From contig KK106983.1 in the NCBI GenBank assembly GCA_000611775.1, positions 3,809,072-3,873,071 of the forward strand: a stretch of 64,000 nt of DNA, written 5' to 3'. Each line of letters begins with the position of its first letter. Position 1 is the first letter of the stretch. Source of the DNA: Umbilicaria muhlenbergii (Eukaryota; Ascomycota; Lecanoromycetes; Umbilicariales; Umbilicariaceae). Positions 43,873 through 55,876 of this stretch are shown here, one piece after another. A model generated the notes under the pieces. It was not told the DNA's origin. It ran no database searches and saw only the letters and a list, made by a program, of their open reading frames with translations. Position numbers and translations under genes: made by a program.

Positions 43873-46800
43873 TTGTGTCTATAGCAGATCCGTGGAGGTT
43901 GCAGTGCTGCCGCCTTGTGCAGGATCGGGCTATGGTTTCTTGGTGCGCGGGCTACATGCCTAAAAGCGGTTGCCTACGCGTTCACTCCTTTACTTTGTTT
44001 TCTTACCGAGTTGCACCTCGAGGCCTCGTGTCCAATTGGTTGACGAGAAATGAACGCTGTCTATGTCCTTTCTTTGTGCGCCGACCACACCATTCCTCTC
44101 CTTACTCGTCAGGCGGGAGATATGTGGGGGATACATATGGAAGCTTTCATGACATCAATGCAAAAGTGAACGGTCATTCCCAACGTCCCGAGCTCGTAGA
44201 ATCGACTGGTCTGCGTTACCATGAGCCCGCACGGCTCCATCCCGCACAGCCAACGAGCATACGTACGTCTTCAAGCGTCCTCTACCCCTCCAGGCCTCTT
44301 CGAGGACGGGGGGATCCAACGAGAGCACCCCCAAAAACTGCAGCGTGCATTGCCACCACTGCGACACCGCCGGTGCGATAACGGATGGAATGGACACCGA
44401 GCCGGTCCGCTGCCGGGGCCAACTGGCCTTGTCCACCTGAATCAACGCCAGAGCCTGGTTGGCCGGGTGCAGGATTGAGGTACGTACCTCTCTACTCTGA
44501 GATACGAACCAGGCATGCATGCGGTTGAAGACGCATGCCACCTCTAGCTCAGTTGTAAGCGCGAGAGGCTCCTCCATAGATCTCCCTCCCCGGCGCTCCA
44601 GTCTCCCTCCCTCTCTGAAGCTTTGTTCACCTGCGAGGACTGCGCCGGTCGAAGTGCGGAACCTTCGATCGGCACCTTCCCCGCAATGCTGCAGCGATGC
44701 GACGTCGAGAGAGAAAGGTAAAGGGAGGTGGGTCTAGAGTGATGAACGAGCGAGAGGGGAAACGTCTTTGGTGGCTGGCTGAAACCACCACGGGCGCATA
44801 GCGGCGTCTGCCGTTGCTTGCGCAATCCAAGGATTCAGCCAGCCACGCAGCAAAACAAAAACATGAACCACGGTTTGACTTGTCCCCGAACCGTCACACC
44901 GCATGAGATTCCCCGCATTCAGGCTCGGCCTGCAGCAGCGCATCTGCACGCAGTCGTCCCGAGTCACTGACCACCCGGTTGAATCGGGCAGGTGGCGAAA
45001 AGCGAAACCGCGTTCGCAGACCAACTGCATCTGCATCACTGCCGTCGACGAACCGACGACCTGTCTTTGGCGCACGCAGTCGTTGCGGTGACGGGAATCG
45101 ATCAGCTTGCACAGGCCGTCCACTGCGGCCACAAGCCCTCCTTATCTATCTGGCCCCACTGCTTCTGCTGCCTTGTCGTTGAGTCAGCACAGTAACCTAC
45201 CGAGTTACTATGATAGCACTTTTACCATATCAGAGTACGGATCGGATCTGCCTTCGGGCTGCGCTAACTGATTCAAGCAATCTCAGACACCGGAGGGAGG
45301 GGAAGAGTGGGGGTGACGCAAACGGCGGGGGGTCGCAAATGAAGAATCAGAGATTTGCAATGATGAGCAATCACATTGGCGACTCGAGATATGCGCAATG
45401 AGTACCTTCGGCCTGAGGGCGAGGATGAAATCAATCTCGGTCCCAGCAGAGGTCTACTCCAACACGTGACGGAGTGACGTATGAGTCCGAGTCCGAGTCC
45501 ACTCGCCTAAGGTAGGTAAGGTAAGGTAAAAGACTCGTCGCACCTGTCTAACCCCATTGGGACTGGTGCTCTTACGGCGTCCTGGACATATTTACCCCAG
45601 CACCTGATGTCCCATACCCTAAAAGCCCTACGAGGATCTCCGCTCCAAGGAAAGCGTTGAATCTTTCACAGTACTCGTACCGCTGATCCAGTCGGACCAG
45701 CCCTTGAACCAGCTGAGATGCCACGATGACGCAGACACCACCCATGTGCGATGCCGCGCGTGATGGCACAACGATGTTCCAATAAGGCTGTCCCCTACTC
45801 TTAACGCGCGGTAGTCCACAGATCTCCAAAGGCCACACGATGGCTGCCTACAGATCTCTATAAACAAAGGCTAAGGCTTGGGATGAGGTTGTGGATGTGC
45901 TTGAAAAGCAGGTCCCTGGCACTAGAGATTTGCTGTGACTAGAATCGTTGACAGATATTGGAACAAGGACATTACTGTTGAAAGGTGAGCTGTTTTACCC
46001 CGAGCTCATCCATGAGGAACAGGTCCTCGAGATGTTGTACTGACTAGACACAGGTTGAAAGCACAGCGGCACAGAGACTTCCGCGACCGGCAAAGAAGCT
46101 TTACAAGGAAGCCCAGCCTCATAATCATAGACTCGAGCCCATAACCTTGACTCCATAACACGGTGACGAGCATGCCCTCATCGTGTGCACCCCTGGTCGC
46201 CCATCTCATCAAGTCAGAAGCACCGCGACCAACGAAGCAGCCCAAGGCCAAGCAGCCCAAGGCAGAACACAGGAGAACGAATGTCAACAGCGGCAACTGA
46301 CGCCAATGCGCTTGCCGGCAAACAAAGTCCCCAAGGCCACGCACCACCTGGTATGCTATTTTGCGACACTAGCGATCCACCACTGGCGTACATGGTGTCA
46401 TGTCAGGCTCCCCTCACGCCCGTGCTACAATCCAGTGCAGGAATAGCATCATCCGTCGGACCCTTGATTCTCCACCCCGCCGGGCTCGTGCAAGCAAGCA
46501 TCTCCCACTCCCAGGCGCCAAGCCCTGACAGTAACTCGCCAGCCCATCCAGCGACCTACAAAACCCTCGCAGTAAGAAATAGTGCGTTGAATGCCCAGCA
46601 TCCACCCATGTCTCGTCAAAGGACGGAAACGTACTCATCGGCAACAGCCCCGTTCCCTATCTCTCTAACAACCTCATCACTTGCGCCATCTTCTCCCATC
46701 GTCGGGACCGAGTTGTTTGTTTGTTGAACCTGACCCAACCCCATCCGTTCGTCGCCCAGCTGCGCATCTCCCGTCCGAGTCTTCGCCGGCCAAAAGGGGA

Positions 46801-47827
46801 GCTCGTTCATGGCGGAGAAGCACTGCACTACTTAATGACAATTCTCATACGCATCGTAGCCGGGAAGACGGACCCGTCAGCGACAGCGAACCGGATTCCG
46901 CGCGCCACAGGAAATATTGCCGGCTCGGGCAGAGGAAGAAGAAGAAGAGATAAGGGGGTTGGCCGGGTTGGAGGGGGGGGTTTCTTGACCGATTCCCGAA
47001 TTAGCCCGCGGGGTCGTCACGCCGCACGCTGCCTTCCTTGCCCATCTCCCTTCCCTTCTCGCATCGTACAGGTCGCTAAGTCGGCAGTCGTGACTGTTGC
47101 CTTGCTCAGCGTCGCTGGCAGCACCGGCGTTGTGGCCGCCGATCTCGATGGCGATGGCGATGGCGATGGCGTCGGTACCTCACCAGACGACCTTATTAAG
47201 TCCGAGACGAAAGAAGGGACTAGGACTGGGACTGGATGTGCGGAGTACGGGGTGATGATTGCGGAGTGCGTACATCTATCAATGTTGGGGTCTTTGCCGT
47301 GACGCGCTCCAGGAATCTGCAATCTGCTGCGAGGGTGGGGGATGTGAGAGCCGCGAGGGGGGGGGAGAAGGGAGAAGATCAGGGCGGAGTAGATGATGGG
47401 TGGGGGGTTTGGTCTGGGTTGGAGGGGGGTGGGTCTGGGTTGGAGGGGGGTGGTGTTTAGATTCGTTTAGTTTGAGAGAGGTGGGGTGGAGACGGGGCGG
47501 TTTTTGTGGAGGTGCTAAGGCTGGAGTCGCTGTGTAGTCGGTTTGGATAGTAGACTGGAGGCACCTACTTGGTCATCTTCTCGCACCGCGAGTTGGTGTG
47601 TCTGTTACGAAGCAGCGGCCACAGTACAGTATAGTCTACATTAATAGACAGCAGCGAGAGGTAAGATATCCGGATGTGCATTGGCTGAAGATGAGACTTG
47701 CATTGCATATTGGAACCAGAGGAGTAAGCCGACACTTCGGCAACTCCATGCTCCGAGTAAGGCTGTTGGTTATTTCTCCGAAGGGATGATGCAGTGCGTG
47801 GTTACTTATCTAAAATAGGACGCTTCT
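43873..47827. other. Gene-poor 4-kb stretch
   Basis: No frame here has a recognisable domain. The longest (44155-44577 minus, 46185-46727 plus from GTG, 46721-47302 plus, 44734-45132 minus) overlap or lack ATG starts and conserved motifs. A GATGGC hexamer run lies near 47147-47170 and G-rich runs at 47335-47460. Small spliced genes cannot be excluded. Confidence 0.4.
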
Positions 47828-47840
47828 GATTCCAGCCCCG
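47828..47840 (+). repeat. Target-site duplication, left copy
   Basis: GATTCCAGCCCCG, identical to 48828-48840, immediately before the first base of the retroposon. Confidence 0.95.
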
Positions 47841-47929
47841 GGAGACAATGAACTCACACCTTCACGTGGTGTCTCCTGTCAGTACCTACCAGACGTTGTG
47901 CACCTGGTAGGGAAGCTAAGATGAGTTCA
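47841..47929 (+). ncRNA. HDV-like self-cleaving ribozyme
   Basis: All helices occur in the HDV order. P1 is 47841-47847 (GGAGACA) with 47870-47876. J1/2 is one A. P2 is 47849-47856 (TGAACTCA) with 47922-47929, 8 of 8 pairs. P3 is 47858-47860 with 47868-47870, sharing the last base with P1, so P1 is 6-7 bp. P1.1 is UG 47877-47878 with CA 47863-47864 in L3. P4 is 47885-47892 (CCTACCAG) with 47904-47911, 8 of 8 pairs. J4/2 holds GCUAA, with C47916 in the position of the catalytic cytosine. Cleavage is expected just 5' of G47841, which is exactly the element/TSD junction. Known HDV-like ribozymes of R2, RTE and L1Tc elements release the 5' end of the retrotransposon RNA in this way. Activity is not demonstrated. 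Confidence 0.82.
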
Positions 47930-47940
47930 CGAAGGCTTTG

Positions 47941-48430
47941 CCTTCAAAACATTGACCAGACTCATTGAGTCTACAAACGCGACTTCGAAAGCCCATTACA
48001 CATGGCCAGCCTTCAAAACATTGCCTCAAACACGCGAATTCAGAAGCCCAGTACGCATGGCCAGCTTCCACATACATTGACCAGACTTATTGAGTCTACA
48101 AAAGCGACTTCGGAAGCCCATTACGCATGGCCAGCCTCCACAAACATTGCCCCAAACGCGACTTCGGAAGCCCATTACACATGGCCAGCCTCCAAAAACA
48201 TTGACTCAAAAACGCGACTTTGGAAGCCCATTACACATGGCCAGCCTCCAAAAACATTGACTCAAAAACGCGACTTTGGAAGCCCATTACACATGGCCAG
48301 CCTCCAAAAACATTGACTCAAAAACGCGACTTTGGAAGCCCATTACACATGGCCAGCCTCCAAAAACATTGACTCAAAAACGCGACTTTGGAAGCCCATT
48401 ACACATGGCCAGCCCATTACACATGGCCAG
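47941..48430 (+). repeat. 56-bp minisatellite inside the retroposon
   Basis: ATGGCCAGC recurs at 48002, 48057, 48127, 48181, 48237, 48293, 48349, 48405 and 48423. The last full units are exact 56-mers containing GCCCATTACACATGGCCAG. Longer units include a GACTCATTGAGTC-type palindrome. Confidence 0.95.
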
Positions 48431-48740
48431 CTTCCACCTCAACTGAGTGAATATGGCCCATATTCAAGCGCTCCAATAGCAGATGACTAATAAGAAGAGG
48501 GATACAACTGATGTGCATGAAGCATTGTCTAAGGCTTTTGTCAACTTTTTAAGTAGGAATTCCTTGTGCTTAAACCTGGATGTGAATTGTAGCGTTCAGT
48601 GACACTGACATCATCAGGATTTTCTCCTAGACTACATATGTTTGTGAGGTCAGAGTTTTCCCTGGGGGCCAGGTTCTCTGCAACACTCAGCCAGAAGCAG
48701 GGGCTAGTCACTCAGGCAGAAGGGCGAGGTACAGTACTTT

Positions 48741-48758
48741 TATCACCTTATGGTGATA
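48741..48758 (+). other. 3' stem-loop of the retroposon
   Basis: TATCACC-TTAT-GGTGATA: 7 perfect pairs with a 4-nt loop, about 45 nt before the A tail. LINE reverse transcriptases often recognise such a 3' hairpin; this role is inferred. Confidence 0.6.
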
Positions 48759-48827
48759 GTGTTTCATAGCCCTAGGCTGCATAAGCACTTAAAACTTGAA
48801 GTAATAAAAAAAAAAAAATAAAAAAAA

Positions 48828-48840
48828 GATTCCAGCCCCG
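48828..48840 (+). repeat. Target-site duplication, right copy
   Basis: GATTCCAGCCCCG directly after the A-rich tail, identical to 47828-47840. Confidence 0.95.
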
Positions 48841-51731
48841 AAATCCCATCTTTCCACCACGTGTCGAAACGTACGAGATTGCAAGTCGGTCTCTCCGTGT
48901 GACTACGAAGCATCGGCACCAGATACGATCGACATGAACAACACCAATGACAATGACAGATATGATCGCTGCAAGTTGATTGCCGAGAATGGACTATGCA
49001 TCCCGGAACGAAGATGCGTACGGTGACACTTTGACGCCCAGAGCAAGCCTGTCGATTGTGGTTCCAGGGAATCATGCACGCATGGTTACTTGATTCAAGG
49101 TATCAATCACTCTTCTAACCTAGGTTTGGAAACCTCGTCTTCCCTCCGACCTTGCTAAGCTTACTACACGTGTCGGCGGGATTCATAACGAGAACATGGG
49201 CGTTCGCTGACTTGCACGGGAGAATGTGGTGCTCATGGATCGTGGCACCATCTTGCTGCTTTCCTTTATCCTTTCTAAGACGTCCCTCTCCTCTCTCGCG
49301 ATGCAGTTCATATGGCATTGTGATCCCCATTCCGCAAGAAACGTTTCCAGGCTCTCATAACACTCACCTCTTCACCATGTCCATTCTATTTTTCTCACCA
49401 TTCTAGGCCTCTTCTCTTCCCTTCCCTCCGCAAGCCGCCTGAATAGCATGCTCGTGCCGCGCAACGAAGTAGGCGAAGGCTCCATCACAGTCGAGCTATG
49501 CAGCGCCAGCCAAGAAAACCTCATCTACGCCTACCCTCGCGACATGGTGGAGCTAGCCAAAGCCGCTGCCGGCGCCACAGAAGTCCCTGCCGGCCACGAG
49601 GACGCCGTGGACAAGGCATGGTGCGGGTACACAGCGGCGAGCTGGTGGTAGGGTGACCAACGAGCGCGTCAACTTGCGCTTCGAGAAGCTGGCGGCCTTG
49701 CTGATAAAACAGGATAAACATGTCATTTTCCATTGTGCGTGGAACACCGGATGCAGGATAACGAGGTGCGTATTGAAGCTTCTTTTTACTGCAACCTGTG
49801 GCACTTGTAGGGCACATCCAAGCCGCATGTATCTCGGGTAGACGGAAGACGTGCTCGTATATTGCTAATCTTTTCCCCGGTCCTCATCAGCCCCGCTGGC
49901 ACATCCATGGACACTGTTCGTTTATTTTTGAGCACGCCGTCCTTCTGGAGGATGCCCATTACGAAGATTTCTGGGATCGCAACCCCGAGAAAAAGGGTAC
50001 GGACATCGGGCTCCATCGTGGAACGTATTCTTGTAGAGTAGTGATGTTCTGCTTCAATGAAAATGTGCTTGAGCAGTTTTTGACGCTGGCAGAGAGGGAG
50101 GGCTTCTTATTGGCCCTGAATGTACCCCGTGGAGAAATGTCTGCCCGGCATTGATGGCGAACTGCACAGAGGGGTCAAACAGGATGATGAAAATCACAAA
50201 CAGATCGTGCGCGCTGTAAGCATGCAACACAAGTGGAGTTGTAAAGAGCATGAGCGAAAAGGCGAAATTTCAGACCCTGCTACTTCAGAATATGTGTCCA
50301 TGGATGAGTATTGAATGCTTAGATGATGGAAAAAGCTGCTAAGAATGATGAGCGCTGCCGCTTCTTCCATCGCGGTGCGAGCAAGTCCAACAAAGCGGTG
50401 GAAAGAGCCGGTGTTCAGGTGTAGGCCTCGCCTGAAAGATTCAATCCGACGATCAAAACAGAAGACCCGGAGCCGTGGTCTGTCCTCGCAGCGGTGTATG
50501 AGGCGTCGTCAAGATTGTCCAAGTTCGACCAAGTCGCTAACAAGAAGGCCATGCGAAGTTCAAAGGCAGGGCTGAGGCTGAGGGGTTACCCCGCATTGAG
50601 CTTCTTTTGCCCAGTCGCTAATCGATCCCTTACACTCCCCACTGAAAATCCAGTGGCGTCTTTCCTACCAACCTAGCCTACCTACCCAGCCATGGCTGGC
50701 TTCACGAGAGATCAAGTTTCGCCTGAAGGCTGTCCCAATCCGGGCTGCTACTCTACCCCTCAATCATGGCTATGACCCCAGGCTGAATTCATTCCGGTCC
50801 TGCGCTCGGCCATTGGATCCCTTTGCGCTTCTTCGCGTTCCTGCGGTAGAGGGCCCAAACAAGCATATCGAACTCGTTGAAAGCACGAAAACACTCTCGA
50901 TTCAACTTTGCTAGATACTCTCCCTTCTCTTCTTCACTAAGAAAGCCGAGTGCTTCAGTTGAGTGCTTCGATGATATTTCGAATGCGCAGGGCATGCCCG
51001 ATTGCCAAGGCCAGCTGAAAACAAGGCTGTGAGGGACCAGGCAGTGAGTTTGAGAGATAAGGTATCTTGAGATTCGACACTCTCTTTCTGGACCAAGCAA
51101 TACGCCTTCACTTGGCGGCTACTTGGCGGCTACTTCGCGCTTGTTCTGACCGGGCTGTTGTGCTTCAAGCTTTTACTCTCTGACAGCACGCGATCAACTC
51201 GATTGCTCGGCGGTCGGCTCTGATTGACTTGCTGCACATCAAAGATGCAAGACGTCTCGGCTGTTACACTTACTTCCTAGACCTTGTTCAGCCTGACGCT
51301 TCTGCTACTCTTTTATTGGCTACTGTACCTCAGCATTTCCGGGTCTGATCCCATTAAAGTCTAGGCCTTGTCCAGCCCTAATATTTCGCAACGTCTGATC
51401 ATTGGTCGCAGTGCAGTGAAGCTCCTGACAAGGACAAATCCATGATTTAGAATGAGGGGATCCAGGGACGCCTTTCGCTCTGTTAAGCTCTAGTCCCTGG
51501 CGTTGATGTTCGATGGTTTCACCTATTGTTGATAAGCCCTGCTGGGAACCAGATGCAATACGAAGTCACGCGCCTTTTACGGTATTGGTCGGACCAAAGG
51601 CACTTCCACTGTTGCACGTTTTATATATTCCTACTATTGTCCCCCTGTTTTCTCATTTCTACTCTCATATCTGAATATTCTACCGCTACTGAACACATTC
51701 CATTTAAGAATTATCTTTGAACTGAATCAAC
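48841..51731. other. Gene-poor spacer with uncertain coding traces
   Basis: Two traces have coding-like codon use. The first is 49448-49651 plus: open upstream through LGLFSSLPSASRLNS to a CCATTCTAG acceptor and ending TAASWW, possibly the last exon of a small secreted protein. The second is 50789-50995 minus (KGEYLAKLNRECFRAFNEFD). Neither has a known domain or a complete model, so neither is called as a gene. ACTTGGCGGCT is duplicated near 51113-51135. Confidence 0.35.
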
Positions 51732-52326
51732 ATGTACAAGTCTATCACTCTTCTATTCCTTCTGCTCTCCCTCCTCCGTCTCTCCTCCGTAACTGCCATT
51801 CCCAACGACGACGACGACGACCGTCACACCTGCCTCACCGACTCTCAAGCTCACACCATCCTCTACAAATGGATCTCCTTCTTCGAAAAGATCGACCCCA
51901 AAGTCGCCGAGCGAACCCTAACCAAAGATTTCCAGCTCATCTCCTCTAGCACCAACTTCATCGAGGGCAAAAACGTATGTACATCGTCGCCCTACGCTCC
52001 AAACCACCCTTACCCGTCGCTGCCCCTCGATACTCTACTAAAAAAACACCCAGTTCGACGCCATCACCGAGCCCAACCGCGCACAATTCATCGCGGACCA
52101 GACGGCCGCAACCGCCAACGGCACGGAGAAATTCACCGTCCTCGATACGATCCACACCTGCGACGTGATCGTGTTCCATTGGGTGGACAACTCGGCCCCG
52201 GTGCCGCTGACTGGGTTCGATTACTTGATCCTTAAACCGGGGAGTCTGAAGGTGCAGAAGGCTTATTCGGAGTTCAATAATGCGGCGATTCTTTATAATG
52301 CGAAGTTGTTTCCTTGTCCGGCTTAG
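51732..52326 (+). CDS. Secreted NTF2-like (SnoaL-fold) protein, 171 aa
   Basis: Two exons, 51732-51974 and 52054-52326, with a 79-nt intron (GTATGT ... CCCAG) in phase. The N-terminus is a signal peptide (SITLLFLLLSLLRLSSVTA) followed by an acidic DDDDD run. The mature part (YKWISFFEKIDPKVAERTLT, then FHWVDNSAPVPLTGFDYLIL and a final strand ending LFPCPA) has the helix-sheet layout of NTF2-like proteins that fungi secrete in several copies. The two cysteines near the mature N- and C-termini may pair. No catalytic residues could be assigned, and the function of this family is unknown. Confidence 0.8.
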
Positions 52327-53657
52327 TGCGTCGGTGGTGGGGTTCGGGAAGGGGGGGGTGGGGGGAGGGCGGGGTTGGGGAGGGAAGGGAGGTGAATGAG
52401 TGAGAACGAGGGCTCCTGTATTGTTACTCGTACTCAGAATGGAAAAGGAGCGAGGACAGGGAGTCTTGGTTGACCAATGAATAGGCCTGATCAGAATGTA
52501 GTTCCAAGTCAGTTTCCGGTCCTTTCAGGGGCAAAGGTTGAGTTGTTGTGGCATTAAAGTCAGCTTCGCTACGTGTGCACTCCACGACGATGGAATACAA
52601 TCAGGATTATTCATCACGGTGACAATGTATGATCATAAAAGCTTGGCTTTCTAGTCTTGGTCAGGCTGGACGGAGTTAGACGAGATCAGTCGACCGAATA
52701 ATGGTGAGGCTGATCATGAGGGTGCATAGGGATGAGGTTTGTACACGTGATGCATCCTCGTGGATAGCTTTAAGAGCCTATTCATAACCCTTTCCAATCT
52801 TTCCAATGTCGGTTGAGCATGAGAGGGGAACTGACTGTGCAACATGACTATCTATTATCGTCTCATTCATTGGACGAAAGGGTGTGTAGGATCCCGCCCA
52901 CGTTACACGGCGTGGACCCTTACTTACCGCATGTTGGCCGCAAATGCAGGGTCTTGCCCCAGCATCAGACTGGCAGGATCCTGCCGTGCATGCGTGCCTG
53001 CTCATTGCCCTGAGCATGCTATGCTTCAAATCAACCACTGATAGCACGTGCAGAATATCCACAAGCAAACATTGCTCTCGTCCTTAGAATACCGACTGAT
53101 ACAGAGAAAATCTCGTCTACGGGTCAGCAACCAATCATGCTACTTCATGATAGCACGACGAGGCCCCCTTCCGCTTTCATCACCGAACACGGAGAACCTT
53201 CTTCTTTCTTCTCCACTGCCAGTGACATCGATGACGGCGAATCGCATCGAGGCTGACGCCTCCGAGGTGAAAGGTGCAATGAGCAGGACGGCGATGAGCA
53301 CGTTTCACTTGGCATCAACGCTACCTCCTTGGCGGAGACGCCACATCTGTCTTGGCCCTGAGCTTGGCACTTGGCGGAGACTCGTTGCCCTACTTCAGGT
53401 CGTACCACAGGCGGAGCATCTGTTCCTGGCAGGCCATGTATGTGCCTGGCAGTCGAGATCTGATGCCCATGTCACCATGCCCACGTGCGCCTCTAGCTAC
53501 CGTGACGAAGCAGTGGGAAACCGGATGGCCAGCTGGATGAGGCAGTATAAGTGCAGGGGCTCGTCCGCAATGGAGCGAGGTTCGAAGCCAGCCGGTGTCG
53601 ACCTTTCACTACGGAGTAGCATCTTCAAGGCTCAGCGACACTATCTGACTTGACAGC
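52327..53657. other. Intergenic region, no gene recognised
   Basis: 1.3 kb starting with a G-rich run (52335-52395). The 53048-53653 plus frame lacks a domain and overlaps the promoter of the phosphatase, where GTATAAGTG at about 53546 may be a TATA-like element. Confidence 0.4.
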
Positions 53658-55876
53658 ATGGTCGCCCTCAACATCCTTCTCTCTGCTGCGGCGGTGACCT
53701 CTCTGTTTTCACTCTCCTACGCGCAGACGTTTCAACGACTAGGAGGCTGTCCTACCTTTGGATGCGTCTTCCCTCCAGACCAGTAAGCCATCTTTTGAAC
53801 CCACACGTTCTTGGTCTATACAGCTGACGATTGAATAGGGTCGACTTCATTGCTGGCCAGTACTTTGATATCCGGCTAGAGGTCCACGCGCCTGTCAACG
53901 GCAGCCAAGCCAACGGAGGCAAGCCCGACGAGAACTTTACCTTTACCGTCGCCAAAAACGGCCAGCCTGCCCAGAATGCGGCCGACTTCTTCAAAGTGGC
54001 AGAACCGAAGCTAGAACACTGGAACTTCACTTGGTACGAAGGTACGTTGGCGATTCCGAGAGCCTGCTGGAGACTAAGACGCTGATTTCAGGCTCCAGAC
54101 CTCTTCGCCCGCGATGCTCAAACGCCGTCACTCGTCAACGTGACCGCCAAAGCCTACCGCAAGGTCGCCCTCTATACCGCTGGCGAATACACCGCCACGC
54201 TGACCTACAACAACGGCACCAAGACAACGGCGTCATGGCTCGTGCGAGACCTCGCCACTGTCCGCAAGACCAAAAACATCGTCATGTTCATCGGCGATGG
54301 CATGACAACAAACATGATCACCGCAGCACGCTTGATCGCCCATAAGAGTGTCAATGGCCGTTACCAGACAAGGATGCAGATGGATCAGTTCCCTATCCTC
54401 GGCCACCAGATGACGCACTCGCTGGATAGTTTCATCACCGATAGCGCCAACAGTGCTACGGCGCTTTACACGGGCCACAAGACCACTGTCAATGCGTTGG
54501 GTGTCTATGCGGATAGCTCCAAGGACCCTTTTGATGACCCCAAGATTGAGACTATCGCAGAGATGTTCCATCGTTTGACCGGAGGTGGGGTTGGCATCGT
54601 ATCTACGGCCTTCATCGCAGACGCGACCCCAGCTGCCTTGACAGCTCACACGCGTGATCGAGGCCAGTACGGAAACGTGGTTGACTCATACTTGAACGGA
54701 ATCACCAACTACACCTGGACCAACTGGACCGGACCTGATGTTCTCTTCGGAGGCGGCGCTGAACAATTCATCCCCGGCAAGACCTCCTTCCAAGGAAAAG
54801 ACTACTACGCCGCCTTCGCCGCCAAAGGCTACAACGTCGTCCTCAACAACACCGCACTCCAGAAAACCGGCAACAACACCAAGACGCTGGGAATCTTCTC
54901 CATCTCCAATATGGCCAAATGGCTCGACCGCAACGTCTACACCCAAAACCTCATCGGCAACAAAGACGCCCCCGACGGCAACAACGGCTCGGCCACGGAC
55001 CAGCCCGGCCTGAAAGAAATGACCCTCAAAGCAATCGACATCCTCCAATCGCGCAACAGCGACAAGGGCTGGTTCCTCATGTCCGAAGCCGCCTCCATCG
55101 ACAAACAAATGCACACCCTCGACTACGACCGCGCCCTCGGCGAACTCCTCGAGCTCGACGACACCGTCAAAGCGACGCTGGCCAAACTCACGACCATCGG
55201 CCAACTGAACAACACCCTCGTGCTCGTGACGGCCGACCACGGCCACGGCTTCGACGTCATGGGCAGCGTCGACACCAAATACCTAGCCGCGCAAACGACG
55301 GACCGCTCCAAGCGCGGCGCCATCGGCACGTACGTCAACTCTGGCTTGTCACAGTACACGAACCCGAACTCGGAGACGGGGCCGATGTCGAACGCGAGCT
55401 CGCACAACAACACGAGCGTCGTCTTCACCAACGGCACCTTCTTCCCCGCCAACTGGGATCCGCGCTACACGCTGTTCTCGGGGCTGGGGGCCGATCCGGA
55501 CCGGCGGGAGAATTACGAGGTGCACAAGGGTGGGCCGCGGGTGCCGGCGGTGAATGTCACGGGGTTTCCGGCGAATGATTATTTTGTTAATTATAAGGAT
55601 GCTGTGTCCGGGTTTGTTGTTAATGGGACGCTGCCGGTGGATGCGGATCAGGGGGTGCATAGTTTGACGGATGTGCCGGTCTTTGCGCAGGGGCCGTGCC
55701 AGGAGTTGTTTGGTGGTGAGTTTTTTTCTTCTTCTTCAATACCCTTTGTGGTGATGGATTTTGGGTGTTGAAGGGATGAGGTGATGCTAACGGGTGGGGT
55801 AGGGGTGTTTAACTCGATTGATATTTTCTTTGGGATGGCGAGTTGTTTCGGGTTGGCGCGGAATGGGACGGCGTGA
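53658..55876 (+). CDS. Secreted alkaline phosphatase, 672 aa
   Basis: Four exons: 53658-53782, 53839-54041, 54099-55715 and 55803-55876. Introns are 56, 57 and 87 nt; all phases agree and total 673 codons. The signal peptide (LSAAAVTSLFSLSYAQ) is followed by a beta domain. The alkaline-phosphatase core has metal-binding IVMFIGDGMTTNMI, the nucleophile serine in DSANSATALYTGHKTT, DKQMHTLDYD, and the late metal site VLVTADHGHGFDV. The enzyme hydrolyses phosphomonoesters with two Zn and one Mg in the family; this one should act outside the cell or in the wall. The acceptor of intron 2 (CTCCAG, 54098) is chosen because it gives WYEDLFARDAQTPSLVNV, the conserved family reading. Confidence 0.92.

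Larger units (their letters stand above)
47841..48827 (+). mobile_element. Non-autonomous poly(A) retroposon headed by an HDV-like ribozyme (987 bp)
   Basis: The insert lies between perfect 13-bp copies of GATTCCAGCCCCG and ends in an A-rich tail (about 48804-48827), the mark of target-primed reverse transcription by a LINE machinery. It has three parts: an 89-nt HDV-like ribozyme at the very 5' end, a minisatellite of about eight 54-70-bp units (47941-48430), and a roughly 400-bp unique 3' region with a stem-loop at 48741-48758. It encodes no reverse transcriptase, endonuclease or other recognisable protein, and no pol III A/B box was recognised. It is therefore SINE-like or an internally deleted LINE. 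The intact TSD and clean tail suggest a recent insertion. Confidence 0.85.

Noticed and set aside
46185-47302. Two long plus-strand frames
   Set aside because: The first lacks an ATG at its start and both are low-complexity or Arg/Gly-rich without a domain; GC-rich chance frames are likely.
47912-47935. Hammerhead-like string (GATGAG ... CGAA) in the 5' part of the retroposon
   Set aside because: The CUGAUGA core and the flanking stems do not form. The same bases are fully explained as J4/2 and the P2 strand of the HDV-like fold.
48002-48316. Open frame of 104 codons
   Set aside because: It is a by-product of the 56-bp repeat staying open; no conserved protein.
47941-48430. CRISPR-like array
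   Set aside because: The units are whole 56-bp tandem repeats without unique spacers, inside a eukaryotic retroposon.
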